This document shows positions 46,028 to 57,960 of a stretch of 64,000 bases of DNA, piece after piece. Every line of letters begins with the position of its first letter. The stretch's first letter is position 1. The stretch is from Sweltsa coloradensis (taxonomy: Eukaryota; Arthropoda; Insecta; Plecoptera; Chloroperlidae). The notes below the pieces were generated by a model. It had not been told where the DNA came from, did not search any database, and saw nothing but the letters and a program-made list of their open reading frames with translations. The stretch lies in contig JAMZAV010000107.1 in NCBI GenBank assembly GCA_024449915.1, positions 682,001 to 746,000 on the forward strand, read 5' to 3'. Made by a program: the position numbers and the translations under genes.

Positions 46028-46958
46028 CGAAAAATACAACCCGGATCGCGGAATGATGTAAGCTTAGGTTTCGATCTGTTAGTATAGAGTGTGAGATAGT
46101 GTCTTATATCAAAATAACCACACTCAAATCTTGTAAGAGTTTTTGTTACAGTTAACCACTAAACTGTGCAAATAACTGTATTAAATCGCTATTAAACCCT
46201 GTTTAAATATATAACGCTTATTTACGACTCAATTCCGAGGACAAGAGCTTTGTCAATTACTGTTTCTTAGAGGGAAATTATTGAAGATCGTAGAACTAGA
46301 AAACCTTATTTCACCGAAGGGGAAGAAATAATTTCCGTTAATAATATATACGAGCTCGTATATAACACCTCGAGGGTATGGCGGAATATGCAATAATCAC
46401 GACGCAATTCGTCGCGCATTCCAAGGACCTGCCCTCCATGTTGACTAGCGGGTAGATTTATTGTAAAGAAATTAACTTGTTTCAGAATAGTAAGTGATGA
46501 ATTAATTGAATTTCCGGTATCAAGATACATTATCAAGTATGTGTGTGTTAGATTTGGTCCATCGAAACGTTGTGAGTGAGTGGACAAGGTAATGTTACGT
46601 ACATACTTAGTTAAATTTAGTGTTCTCCTTTGTAAATACGTTTTTATTATACCTTCTGAATGGGATAGACATTAATTAACAAATAATATAAAAAAATTGC
46701 TTGAATTTGATCTGAAACGAAATGCAGAAATATGGAGTGTATGGCCAATATTTCTAAGGCATAACATTACTTTTATTACTGACCTCCATTGTTACATAAA
46801 TACATTTCTCCACTTACAATCTGGTACCGCTTTTAGTAGAGACGTCAACCAAACCATATACTGGACGTACGTAGTATACATACTTTTATTCCAGAGTCGT
46901 TATGGGAGTGGTTGTAGATGTGAGTGATGTGAAGATAAGAAAACGGTTAAGCATTATT
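46028..46958. other. Unassigned; 93-codon minus-strand frame
   Basis: The frame 46306-46587 (-) reads rather like protein (INLPASQHGGQVLGMRDE, then RRDYCIFRHTLE) but has no flanking signals of quality and no recognised domain. I regard it as a weak exon candidate only. Another frame (46697-46927) is without interest. Confidence 0.2.
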
Positions 46959-47578
46959 AATTGGATGAACGAAGCGAAGATTCCATTTCACTACACTGGA
47001 GAAAAAAATCCGGAGTTTTTTTTTCTTTTTCTTTTTTTTTGTATTTTTGGCTGTTTGTTAACACGATTCCGGCTAAACCGATACTCCAATTGCGATAAAA
47101 TTTTGTGGAGGCCTTCGAAATCTCTGAACTTAGAACTGCCACTTTTTTTAGCGCAATCGAAAAATTATTTCTTATGAAAATCGCAATTTTACAATTTGTT
47201 TCGTTTTAAAAAAAATTCTTTGACTTATAACACCTACATGCTTTATCCGATTGTAATGATTTTTTCACAGAACCTTAATTTTATAAATTAATATATTCGT
47301 GTGAAATTTGAGCGCAATCGAAAAATTATTTCTTATGAAAATTGCAATTTTACGACTTTTTTCGATTTCTTAAATTTCTTCGACACCTACATGCTTTATC
47401 TGATTGTAATAATTTTTTCACAGAACCTTAATTTTATGAATTAATATATTCGTGTGAAATTTGAGCGTAATCGAATAATTATTTCTTATGAAAATCACAA
47501 TTTTAGGCTTTTTTTTGTTTTTAAACAATTACGCTCATGCAACAACGCGACTGAAAAAACGTTTGCGAATCTTCCTAG
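46959..47578 (+). mobile_element. HINE-like element, family B2
   Basis: Starts AATTGGATGAACGAAGCGAAG and ends CGAATCTTCCTAG followed by T. The core is three units of about 152-161 bp, each marked by GCGCAATCGAAAAATTATTTC (or a variant) at 47151, 47312 and 47464 and by TTCACAGAACCTTAATTTTA. The core differs from family B, though the ends are alike. The stem is reduced to AACG/CGTT here. Confidence 0.65.
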
Positions 47579-47762
47579 TTAGTAAACCATAAAATATTAA
47601 ATTGAATATATTCATCACCCATTAAATTGCGATGGGTGGTATAGCATCCTCATATAATTTGTAATCTGCGCGAGTTCGACTTCGATGCTCAGCAAACGAT
47701 GAGCCAAAAGCAAATATAGCTGTATGGCCTGCGTATACATCGAATATAGACCTACAGTATTT

Positions 47763-48017
47763 CAGTGGCGTAACTAAGAGGGAGGGGGCGAGAGGACGAC
47801 TGCCCCCCGAAATTTGGTCAGAGGGGTGCGAGTGGGGCACAATTTTTGTCGCAAGAAAAGAATTTGTAAACTGTGTGACTACGCCCTAGACCCGCACTAG
47901 CTAGGGGGCCTCCCCCCAGAACCCCAATCGTAACAGCATACATAGTACATACATACTTAATGTTTGTGGCTACAAAAATGTTCGCCCTCCGAAAATACAA
48001 GGGCTAGTTAGACACTG
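47763..48017. mobile_element. hAT-like MITE, 255 bp, perfect 8-bp target duplication
   Basis: CAGTGGCGTAACTAAG on the left and CTAGTTAGACACTG on the right are imperfect inverted repeats. CAGTATTT flanks both sides exactly (47755-47762 and 48018-48025). It is C/G-rich inside, with no ORF of interest. Confidence 0.8.
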
Positions 48018-48025
48018 CAGTATTT

Positions 48026-50109
48026 TGCAGATATATTATACTATTACTATGAGTTTTTCTCTGAATTCTTTAGAGGCTAACGTATGTTATACATCATCGA
48101 AACTCCTTTTAAATAAATACACGCATTGCATTTTGTGTATTTCAAGTTTCAACCATAATTTGCACGCTATTTATTCAATATTCAATCAATTTTCATTGGT
48201 TTAATTTCAACAATAAAATCAATTTGCAAATTGTCTTTCACTAGCAATTTGCTTTGTTTCTAAAAAATTATTCATCAAACTAAATGTTTAAACTTAAACA
48301 CTGTTACAGCTTTGAACTCACTTCACAGAAAGGGTTGATTTCACCCTTGTCAGTGATAAGCACTCACTTGCTTGCCATAAGGTACCTCTGTTTCCAAACC
48401 CTAGAAAACATTTCTAATATGCTTTATTATGGTAGATTTTTAACGATCAAATTATTACGAGATGTTTTAAGATTAATGATTAACTTTTAAACAGAAACTG
48501 TCATTAACACTCAGGTATAGTCATACACAATCTGATATTATTCCTTTTGTAACCACGAAAAATTTTTATTTTATTTGCGAGGTATTTACTGAGTGACTCC
48601 ATCTTAAAAATGTGCACAGTCATTCATGAAGTTTCATTAGGAGAAGTATGCAAGAGTAAGACGCAGACAATAGACTATAAAACAACGGGATGAAGAGAGA
48701 TGGTCGATCTATCACCTTTTGGGAACCATGGCTTAGAGGCCCACTTTAAATATTACCTTCATCAAAAATATGCCAAGAAAATTCCATAAATAGCGGCTGT
48801 CAGTTGACTTATGTGATATTTGGTGTGTGTATAATTTCCAAAGATGTATTTTTTCGGCCACAAATCGTCTTCTGCGGTTCGGGGTCATTACGGCCTCTAA
48901 TGAGGTATCTAACACTTGTGTGTGAGAACCACTTCAGGCAGAGTATGAATGACAACCCATGGGGGACTATGTTTAAGTGGTCCTAGTCAAGACACCGCGG
49001 CAATAGCTGGGCAAACAAGTTTACACGTGGGGACTGGAAAGGGGAGGTATAATAGCTTTTGAAAATATAACTATTTGTGGTCAAGTTTAAATTTTGAGTT
49101 TGAAATCGTCCTTTTAGCTAAATAGTAACTGTCGATACTCGCATCGTTGGATAATCATCTCCTTACCATAGGCAAAGGGGTTCATGTAATCATGAGTTCC
49201 CCGGGCCAACCTCTCCCCCTAACTGGAAAACTGTTAACAATCACTTCAACCTCATTCTCCATTGTATGGTATTCAGCAATAACCGTTTCTTGTATGTAGA
49301 CTTATGACTTACCCCACGCTACACAGTATGCGGATTATTATCATCAATATTATTTATTTTCATACAAAACACACAAAACAGTGAAAGCACACCAATTACG
49401 CAATTTTTCACTGAGATTATAAATCTAGAACTAAAATTATTATTCTACATGAACTACCTTTGAGTACCATTTTAGTGCAATAACAATATTGCTCATTTTT
49501 ATTTATTTTTATTATTGCTAACATTTTTTTTCAAAAATTATTTTCATCTATGTAATTAAGATGATGGAAACAATATTGTTATAAAAGATTCCATCAATGC
49601 TGATAAAATATACAAAGAACAAGTGATATTAGCATTCTACGCATAAGTTATGAAGGCTACAGGTAAAAATTACAATATTATACATTATACAAAAATTACA
49701 AATAACTGTATGGATTGTAATTGAATGTATACTGAGAATGGGAATAATTACCATCTCTCATAATACAGAATGATTATTGCTATAGCCTAAATCGGTACTT
49801 TTATTAATAGTTACACAAACCAATTTGCAAACAAATGATATGATTGATAATAGATGCCATTTTATGTAAGTGATTTAAAAAACATCACGCTATAAAGGTG
49901 AAAGTTCAACATGCACCATGCACCGGTACGGGAATACCAAAAAAGGAAACAAAGCTACTTATAGTTAGAGTTGCGTAATTTTAGCATTTAAATTTAATAT
50001 ATTTAGCATTTATTTTTTTCAAATTTAACATTTTGTAGCATCTACTTTTTTCTTTTTTCCAAAACCCTATGTGTGGGGTGTTTTCTTGCACTTCTAATCG
50101 TAAATGATT
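48026..50109. other. No recognised feature
   Basis: Two kilobases of mostly AT-rich DNA. Short frames (48284-48490, and 48733-48986 on both strands) have no domain or splice support. Confidence 0.5.
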
Positions 50110-50861
50110 AATTGGATGAGCGAAGCGAAGACTTCAATTTCACCGACCCCCCAAAAAATTTAGCTCGATGTGTTTTTTTGTTTTTTTTTTTTTTTTTTTT
50201 TTTGTTTTTCCCTCTGTTTGTTCGCTCTCTACTGGGCAAACGGCATATGCGATCTTGATGAAAATTTGACACGACCTTCGTTTTCTCTGAACTTAGACTT
50301 GCCACGTTTTTGGGTACAATCGAAGAAATATTTCTCATGAATATCGTACTTTTACGATTTTTTTCGATTTTTAGTGCGATATTTTCGTGCCATTTGGGCC
50401 GATTCTGACCAAACGGGTGGGGCTACAACGTTCATATTTCACATACACATTAAGGTTATGGTGATGTATTGCTTTCTGAAAGAATGAGGTTGAATAAGTT
50501 AGCCAGAATCGAGAGAAATAAAGCTTTTAATATACGTTTTTTGACTTTTTGTGCGATATTTTCGTGCCATTTGGGCCAATTCAGACCAAACGGGTGGGGC
50601 TACAACGTTCATATTATACATGGACATTAAGGTTATGGTTATGTAGTACCTTTTGAAAGAAAAGTGGAAAAATTTAGCCAGAATCCATAGAAATAAAGCT
50701 TTTAATACAAGTTTTTTACGGTACAAAAGAAACTTGACAACATTCACCTAGAATGCGTAGGCAGCAAAACAAAGCACTTGCAAAAGTAAAGATATCCCAC
50801 GCAAACTAAAACCTTTAAAAAGCTCATCCATCAACGCGGCGGGACTTTAGCGTTTTCCTAG
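50110..50861 (+). mobile_element. HINE-like element, family B, full copy
   Basis: Same architecture and nearly the same length as 28368-29127: AATTGGATGAGCGAAGCG start preceded by T, TTCACCGACCCCCC block, poly-T, two core units marked by GTGCGATATTTTCGTGCC at 50376 and 50551, then GCTCATCCATCAACGCGGCG and TTTCCTAG followed by T. Hairpin AACGC (12 nt) GCGTT. The two copies look the youngest of family B. Confidence 0.7.
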
Positions 50862-51083
50862 TTTAAGGAACATTTCAATTCAATATAGCCACATTAAAAG
50901 TTAGTACATTGCTAAACTATGGAAAAACATTATGTTTCGTAAAATTAGCATTTGAAGCGTTTTTCAAAATATAAGTTCACCGATTTAGCATCAAAAATCT
51001 AAAACGCAAAAACATCTTCTAAAAGCCAACAGATTGTCCAAGAAAGATACACAAATTATTGCTTCGCGTTTTGATTTATCTTT

Positions 51084-51290
51084 TGGTGGAGGAGCCGGGT
51101 TTGAAAATATCCTTTATTTTAGTGAGGATAGCCCTGTTTCCCTGGACCGCAGAGTCAACAAAAACATTCTGCAGCATCCTTGTTGAAGGGCAATGTCCAA
51201 AAACAAGCCGCATGTCAATCAGAGTTCATGTTCGGTGCTTTGTGCTTGTCTTGAGACGTGACACCCACAGACCGGTCGGACAGAAACGTG
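51084..51290 (-). mobile_element. Family C interspersed element, copy 4
   Basis: Begins TGGTGGAGGAGCCGGGTTTG and contains CTTGTTGAAGGGCAATG, GTTCATGTTCGG and TTGAGACGTGACACCCAC, in the same order as copy 1 at 3983. The 109-codon frame 51059-51388 that crosses it is not a gene. Confidence 0.6.
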
Positions 51291-51480
51291 ATGCATATAC
51301 TGGAGTTTCGATTCCTGATGTTAATGATGATGATTTTTTTGTTCAACGTCCACTAAGGCTATTCGAGACGATGAGTGGTGATAGATAATGAAGGACGATT
51401 ACAATAAAACATGTATTGTGCGGGATTCGAACCCAAGTCCTCGTAGAGCCGAATCGTATGTAGCCCTGCGGACGGCTTTC
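51291..51480 (-). mobile_element. tRNA-derived SINE-like element, minus strand
   Basis: B box GGGTTCGAATCCCGC at about 51428-51442 on the minus strand, then TTTTATTGTAATCG and the tail TATCACCACTCATCG, TCTCGAATAGCCTTAGTG shared with 32890-33150. Confidence 0.55.
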
Positions 51481-52138
51481 GCTCCCTTATATATTATCGT
51501 ACTTTAAACAGGACATATTGACGAATGAAAAACATGCAGGCGTGTAGAAATTCAAGAATAAGTCATTACTGTCAATAATTACCAATAATATTTAATCAAT
51601 TTCTGTTTTGCCTCGTCGTTGTTGTCGCGTCATGTTGAAGAAATCCGCGTTGTATTAAGTGCCTGGGCCGGTTTGTCGGGGTTACTAATTACAAGCTTGG
51701 AGATACCGACCTGGCCGGCCGGCACTAGTGATGACTTCATTGGGCAGCCCAAGGCAAGGTGCTACCCAGGTGCACCAACCGGCCCGACGTCACGGAGCTC
51801 GGACCTCCGTGTGTGCAGTTGACCAGCCTGCCTAGGTCACTACAGCAGGCAAGGAGGGGGAGGGGGGATAGGGGTCATACAGAGATAATTTGTTTTTTTG
51901 TTGGAAAACGTACGGTATATTTAGATTTTTTGTTTGCGGGAACTAGCTTTCAACGTTTTTAGCGATGTTAGAGCATTGAGTAACTTTTGTGAGTTGTTCA
52001 TTTCGGAATATGTTATAAATGATTATTAAGACTAGAACAAGTTTTCTGGAGAGGTCTTGTGATTCATATGCCGGCTGAAGATGGTGTGGAAGCCGTGTCT
52101 GAAACACATTAAACTAATATACAGATTGAATTAATGAT
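51481..52138. other. No recognised feature
   Basis: Slightly GC-richer DNA with overlapping short frames (51619-51822, 51759-51962) that have no domain. GGCCGGCCGG-type palindromic bases occur near 51713-51724. Confidence 0.4.
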
Positions 52139-52523
52139 CAGGTGCGTAGCCAGGATTTTGATTCAAAGGGGAGGTTCATTTCGGGGTTTATATTATGAAA
52201 TTTTTAGAACTGCCCACGAAACTATAATTTCGGGAAAAGTACGTATCCTGGTACAATGGGGGGCCTGGCGGAGATGCGCCCCAGATTTTGTATATTTCTA
52301 ACATTACAAATAGTGAAAGTTTACTAGTTTTTAGAGTGTTATGTCGATAATTTATAAAATTGTGAAGATCCACATATTGTCAGTTCACAAAATCATGTCA
52401 TATGAAGGCCCTACATATGTATGTTACAAAGAGCATACATGCTATTTAGTATTATTATAACCCCTCTTCTAATTTCAGGGGGGGGGAATCAGACACCCTG
52501 ATCCCCCCCTCGCGGCGCCCCTG
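52139..52523. mobile_element. hAT-like MITE, 385 bp
   Basis: CAGGTGCGTAGCC at the left and CGGCGCCCCTG at the right are short inverted ends. The flanking octamers TTAATGAT (52131-52138) and TGAATGAT (52524-52531) differ at one base, an 8-bp target duplication. G- and C-runs lie inside the right end. Confidence 0.65.
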
Positions 52524-52531
52524 TGAATGAT

Positions 52532-52760
52532 CGTACACTGTGTTTGCAACCATGCAACCTCTTGGACTAGGGGAGATATTGAAGGTTTTATTCCGTATAC
52601 GTACTGTTGACAATTCATGGTTGCGATGTCGCTCCATGTCTGAAAGATGATTTGATGATGGAGATGAAAGTGTAAAATCACAATAAAATAATATTTTTAG
52701 CGGGATTCGAACCAATGTTTCTTAGGTCAAGCGCTCGTACCTGCAGTGAAAGAAGAAAGG
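52532..52760 (-). mobile_element. tRNA-derived SINE-like element, minus strand
   Basis: B box GGTTCGAATCCCGC (about 52699-52712) followed by TAAAAATATTATTTTATTG, as in the copy at 51480. The head GTACGAGCGCTTGACC is tRNA-like. The interval 52761-53299 shows nothing else. Confidence 0.5.
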
Positions 52761-53299
52761 ACAGGATTCTCCGACAGGTCCTTTGGTCGAGATGGTCTGG
52801 GTGGCCAAAACTCTGATGGTATCGAGATCAGAATCCTGTTTGCTCGGATGACTGATAACTGTTGTTTGAAATTTTGCACAGTTGGCACGGAAGTGGCAAT
52901 TCGGCTCTACGGTCACACTTTTACGTAATTATATTGAGTTTTAAGATTTGGGATTTTAAAAGTCAAAATTTGACAACTGTTGTGAATTTTCATTAGAAAT
53001 ATAAATATATTATAAAATCTACGTTTGTGGGTCCATCCCATGTGCATACTTTCTTGACAATTATATTATGCAGTTTCATATGCGTCGAATCCTGCGGCCT
53101 ATAACAAAAGCTATTTTGCCAACTGCCAAATGTATCGATATCCTTTTAGAAGATGTCAGTCACTGAAAATAATTAAAAATCATGCAAATCATGTGACTGA
53201 GTAGGTAGACATTTATTTATTTAATTGCATTTTACAAATTACAATAATGTCGGTACATTCGTTGACATCGTCTCAATTCCGTACGGAGAACCATAATGG

Positions 53300-53357
53300 C
53301 GTGTGCGTGTGCGTGTGCGTGTGCGTGTGCGTGTGCGTGTGCGTGTGCGTGTGCGTG
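53300..53357. repeat. (GTGTGC)n microsatellite
   Basis: Nearly ten hexamer units, perfectly alternating purine and pyrimidine, followed by ACACACGCACGC, which can fold back on the repeat. Confidence 0.95.
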
Positions 53358-54463
53358 ACACACGCACGCCGCTCTACTTCAACTTACAGCCTTCTTGTCT
53401 GTAACGGTGGGAAAACTTATGACGTGTGTTAAAAATAATTTGAAATTCATTAAAGATGTTATTTATAGAGTATAAGTAGTGCAATTTCCGTTGTGCTATA
53501 GATAAGAACACGCATAACAATAACATGCACCTCAAAATATGCCCATACGAATTACATTCATATAAGCTTAAAAATACTATACCAGATATATAAATAATTC
53601 AGTATTTTGGTGGAGGGGTCAATCCACTACAAGATGGCGAATAACCCACTCATCTCATTAACTACTCAGCTCAATGGAGGAATGTTTTAATTATTTTGTA
53701 AATACTATGTTTAGATCAATAGAATAAAATAATTTTGTATATTGTATGATTCATGTGTAGGTGTATGGCTGTGTCTGCTCTTGTATACTAGTTTTGCACA
53801 CTGATAATAATATTATGTGATGTAATAAATATATGCACTGTCACTGTTCGGATTATGGACAAAACGATCTCAACAATAGGTTCATACGCCTACATGCTAT
53901 AAGAAAGGCAATACGGGTGCGATTGATTCGCAAGTGCCATTGGCCATTGACAGAATATCGATAACTTTCCGTGACGAAAATACATTTATTGTGCTCACAC
54001 TTGCCTTGAGATAATTGACTTGTAGTCGTACGACGACGCAAAATTTGTACAGCGTATTCTATTAAACACATGAAAATAGTAAATTAACAAAATACAGGTT
54101 GTAATTCTCCCAGTAATACGGATGATACCACACCACATCACATTGCAAGGCAGTGTACCGACAGTAAGAACACATTTGGTAATGCTTCCCACAGAAGTTC
54201 TAGCTGCTAATGTGAGTCAACTATGGAAACATTATTGAATTAATAAAAAACAGTCACAATAAAATATTTTCTATGCCAATTTTCCTGGGATATTCTATAC
54301 CAGCTTATCTCACGAGATGTCACACACGAATAGTTTAGTGTGCTTTTTTATAACAAAATATTTCACTCTATATAGAGAATGCAGAAAACGAAATTTTTCA
54401 TCCATGTTTGTTTTGAGTGTGTCATCAGATCAGTGAACGATGACGACGCCAGTGATGACTCAC
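53358..54463. other. No recognised feature
   Basis: AT-rich DNA; frames at 53853-54071 and 53995-54192 (-) have no domain. Confidence 0.45.
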
Positions 54464-54660
54464 CTCTCGGCTGCGTCAGTGTTGTGACCTTGCAGATGAC
54501 CTTGCTTGGGGCTAGGCCTAATCACCAAGGCTGATACCTTTTTACTCGGAATGAGGTTTTACTAGTGGCGGCATGAACCGGGCGAGATATTTCGACCATC
54601 CAACGTGTGTGAACCTGCGCGCCATCAGCAGCACGGGAGTCTCACAAACAGATCATTATC
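54464..54660 (-). other. Possible leader exon with strong donor
   Basis: On the minus strand CCGAGAG|GTGAGTCATC gives a strong donor with exon end at 54464. The preceding 200 bp are GC-richer than the surroundings and contain a 27-codon frame (MARRFTHVGWSKYLARFMPP) that stops before the donor. It could be a non-coding first exon. Nothing proves transcription. Confidence 0.2.
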
Positions 54661-55282
54661 TGGTCCAGACAATAAAATAATAACATAAACAACGGTAGAT
54701 TTCATGTTTGCTTTACATGACCACGGGTTCTAATTAATATAATTAGCAATTTTTTTTTAACTTTTTGAAGATGCGGAATTTAAATGTTTTTTATTTCCAC
54801 TTTCAAAATAAACCAACTAACGTTATTATGGAACCTAACAATATAAAATATGAGAATAATATATCTGTGATCACAGTGGGCACTGGGCAGTGATCAAACC
54901 AGTTAGCTATCAAAACACCCAGAAACCTTACAATTTAAGGAAAAACAATGTTTGATGCAAATTGGTGATGATGACAGTAACCGAGATCAATATTTTCTCA
55001 CCACCAAAAAACCTTAATACAGGAATCAGATCTAATCAAGATTAAGAGTCTGTAGCCCAACATTAGGCATTGACAATCACAGAAATTTTAAATAGTGCGA
55101 TAAAAATAGTAATAGACCTACTAGTAACAATGATGAACCAAAGCTTCGCCATCGTTTCTATACTTGCATGATATTACACAACGCCGCCTTGAATCTTTAT
55201 TGATCTTGAAGCGAAAAGGTTAAATTACCAATTGGAATAGGCTCCAGTCTAATCATCTCATTAAAAATAGGCATTCATTAAT
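54661..55282. other. No recognised feature
   Basis: AT-rich spacer without ORFs. Confidence 0.45.
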
Positions 55283-55668
55283 TAGACGAGTGAATGCAGC
55301 GAATCGAACGGATCTTCCTCGTGATTAATTTGTCTGAAAATGTCTGTCTGTTTGTTTGTTTGTTCGGTCCTATACGGCCGAACGGCAAAACAGATAGTGC
55401 TGAAATTTTAAACAGACATCCATGCTAACAAAATGAGCAAAATCCGTTGCGATTTAAACCTACAAGAAATAATAAATTGAAAAATAGGCTTAAAATGTGA
55501 ACGATTTAATTTAACGACAACGACCAATGTGTATCGAATCTTGCACGCTCAAGGGTACTCAAAATTCCGCTGGGAGATTGAGTAAACCTTGCAATCTTTA
55601 CACGTACTTCGTACTGGCTATGTTTTCCATGGTACTGTATGCATTTCATAACATGTTCAATAATTTTC
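55283..55668 (+). mobile_element. Family D element, copy 2
   Basis: Starts TAGACGAGTGAATGCAGCG, then CTGTCTGTTTGTTTGTTTG and a palindromic CGGTCCTATACGGCCG area, and ends in GCATTTCATAACATGTTC. It is the inverse of 16877-17362 and lacks that copy's ACTC expansion. Confidence 0.6.
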
Positions 55669-55789
55669 CAGATATAACAAAATAATCTAGGAATTACAAA
55701 ATCTATCCCGACCGTTGTTTGAACCCCCCATATTAAACATAATTTTTTAAATAAAATTAATTTTATAATAGTATAAAATAACGTGTCAA

Positions 55790-57190
55790 AACTGTGCCCC
55801 AGATAATGCTGAAAAAAGATAAAAATGTGTTTGTTTGTTGTGATTTTTATTACCTTTTTTACTCCCTGAACGGCAATGATTGCACCATTTCAGCCTGTTT
55901 CGATCTCGTATTCCCGGGGGATCCCGCGAGGGGGTGGTTTTTGGGAAATAGGGCCTAGATGGTGACAGTGGACGGGTATTTTCCTTTCCCAAAGGCTGCA
56001 GCGGCCCCCGTGCTACCCCCCCAAAGGGCGGCCCGGAATGGTAGGCCCTTTTTGGGCAGGAGGTAGCGGCTAACCTTTTATTCAAAGGTTTCAGGGTTCA
56101 AATCTCCGTAAAAGCATTTTTTTTTATTTCTATTTTTGTTTTTCTAAAAAAACAACAGAAAAGAAACAATAAAATTTATAAAAACTCCTTTTGGGGGGAA
56201 AATCTTCATATTTTAAATAGAAACTTAAAAGGGGTTTTGTGGGTTTTTTTGGTTCAGGATAAAAAAATAAAAATTAGTATTAATAAATCTCATTTTCAGA
56301 TGAAAGTCCTTCATTTTTTTACATAAAAATAGGCTTTTGGTTAATAAGGCAAATTTTGTACAAAAAAAATGCAAATAATAATAATAAATAAAAAAAAATT
56401 AAAAAAAATAAAAAATCTCCTTTGGGGGGATGAAGCCCTTTTTTATTTAAAAAAAAAGTAAAAAGGTTTTGTTGGTTTTTTGGTTTTGAATGGAAAAAAT
56501 AATTTTAAATTTTTCGGGTGAAAGTCCTTTTATTTTAAATAGAAACGTATGGGTTTTCTAGGTTACTTTTTTGTTTAGGGTGATGACAATTAAATTAAAA
56601 ACCCGTTTTAAAGTCCTTTATTTTAATTGATAAAAAACTTTTAAAGGTTTTGTATTTTTTTTTTAACGTCCGCTTTAATGTATTTTACCTAATATAATTA
56701 ATGAAACATAATAAAACACAGCAAAAAATTCCCTTTTTTAAACCACGCGCCTAACCGGGACGCGCCAAATACTTTTCGACTCCAAATTAAAAACCCCTAG
56801 GGCCCAATCGACACAGCGAGGGGTGGCACGGGCCCCACTAGGGCCAAACCCCAAAATTTCCCCCTTGGGGCCCTTTTTCTTTAATTTAAAAACTTTAACA
56901 TAAAACACAAAAAATTTTAAATTTTTAAAAACCCTTAAAATTTTTAAAAGTCAAATTTTAAATTTAAAATTAAAAAAGATGATTAAAAGGTTTTTTCAAA
57001 AAAGTATTTTTGAAAAAAAAGCATTTTAAATTTTTTTAATAAAAATAAAAAAAAATTGGCGAAGAATAAAAAAAAGAAAAAAATTTTGGGTAACCCCTTG
57101 GCCCAAATTTATTTCATTTTTTTAAAACGTTTCCCTTATATTCAAACCTTTTTTTAAAAAATTTTTTTAAATTTTAAAAACCCTTTTGTT
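55790..57190. other. Homopolymer-rich segment, possible low-quality assembly
   Basis: From about 55900 the texture changes: nearly every base comes in runs of 2-7 (AAACCCTTTTGGGG-like strings) with phrases such as AAAAATTTTAAATTTTT repeated in variants and several runs resembling lengthened versions of one another (CTTTTTTATTT, AAAGTCCTTT). Around 56060-56110 a B-box-like GGGTTCAAATCTCC remains visible. No gene is seen. Either a degenerate low-complexity region or badly resolved consensus. Confidence 0.5.
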
Positions 57191-57198
57191 TTCCCAAT

Positions 57199-57580
57199 TT
57201 GTATAAGGAAAACTTGATATATGAAATAACAGTAAGTGTTCGATTGTCAGACGGTACATAACTATAAAAAAACTCGTATTTGTATCGTTTGCCAAAAAAA
57301 AATCGTTCAACTGTTATTTCAGAAATTTATTTTTCCTTATACTTGGGTGTTTAGAAACTATATCCAGAAAACCGCATCTCAAAATTTAATTTTCAGTAGA
57401 TGTGCAGGCCACACTATTGTCAAAAAAACGACATGTAATGGCCGATAGTGAAATTATGTACAGTCCCAAAAAAATCACATTTTTCTTCCTGTTATATTCT
57501 AAGGCCCTCTTTCATTCGGAAAACTTTTCAGTCATGTTTCTTCGACTTTCAAATCATCGACCAGAGGTGGATACAATGGC
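57199..57580. mobile_element. Family F foldback element, partial copy
   Basis: Matches the right-hand part of 35815-36465: ATATCCAGAAAACCG, GGCCACACTATTGTC, AAGGCCCTCTTTCATTC, GTTTCTTC, ATCGACCAGAGGTGG, TACAATGG. The left half is shortened and runs into the homopolymer-rich segment. Confidence 0.7.
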
Positions 57581-57672
57581 ATACAATAGAAGACGAAAGA
57601 CACGCATTTAACCCATCAATCTAATAATACCAAACGATAATAGAAAATGAAAAACAAATAGTAAACACATGA

Positions 57673-57960
57673 GGGAGAAAAGCTCCCATATAATTAGCAT
57701 CACGTGTCTGTCCGTCTGCACGCCCATCTGTGCGTGCGTGAGTCACGTCCCATAATAAACAACGAACACGACGTCCAATTGTCATGTTTTGTTGTTAGCC
57801 TTGCCCTTCAACAAGGGTGATACAGAATGTTTGTGCTGACCCTGGGGGTGGAAGGGGAAATGGCTAACCCCTGAAAGTTTAAAACTAACACCTTAGTATA
57901 CGCGCAAAACGAAAATACGAACCTTTTTTTTAGAGTTAAGCCAATCGGCGCCTCCACCAT
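57673..57960 (+). mobile_element. Family C interspersed element, copy 5
   Basis: Starts near GAAAAGCTCCCATATAATTAG and has CTGTCCGTCTGCACGCCC, GTGAGTCACGTCC, AACGAACACGACGTCC, CTTCAACAAGG and GACCCTGGGGGTGG. It ends TCGGCGCCTCCACCAT. The longest of the five copies. Confidence 0.6.

Noticed and set aside
47151..47520. CRISPR array or bacterial repeat region
   Set aside because: The repeats are 152-161-bp contiguous units inside a transposable element, without spacers.
51059..51388. 109-codon ORF
   Set aside because: It spans two different repeats (family C and a SINE tail), so it cannot be one gene.
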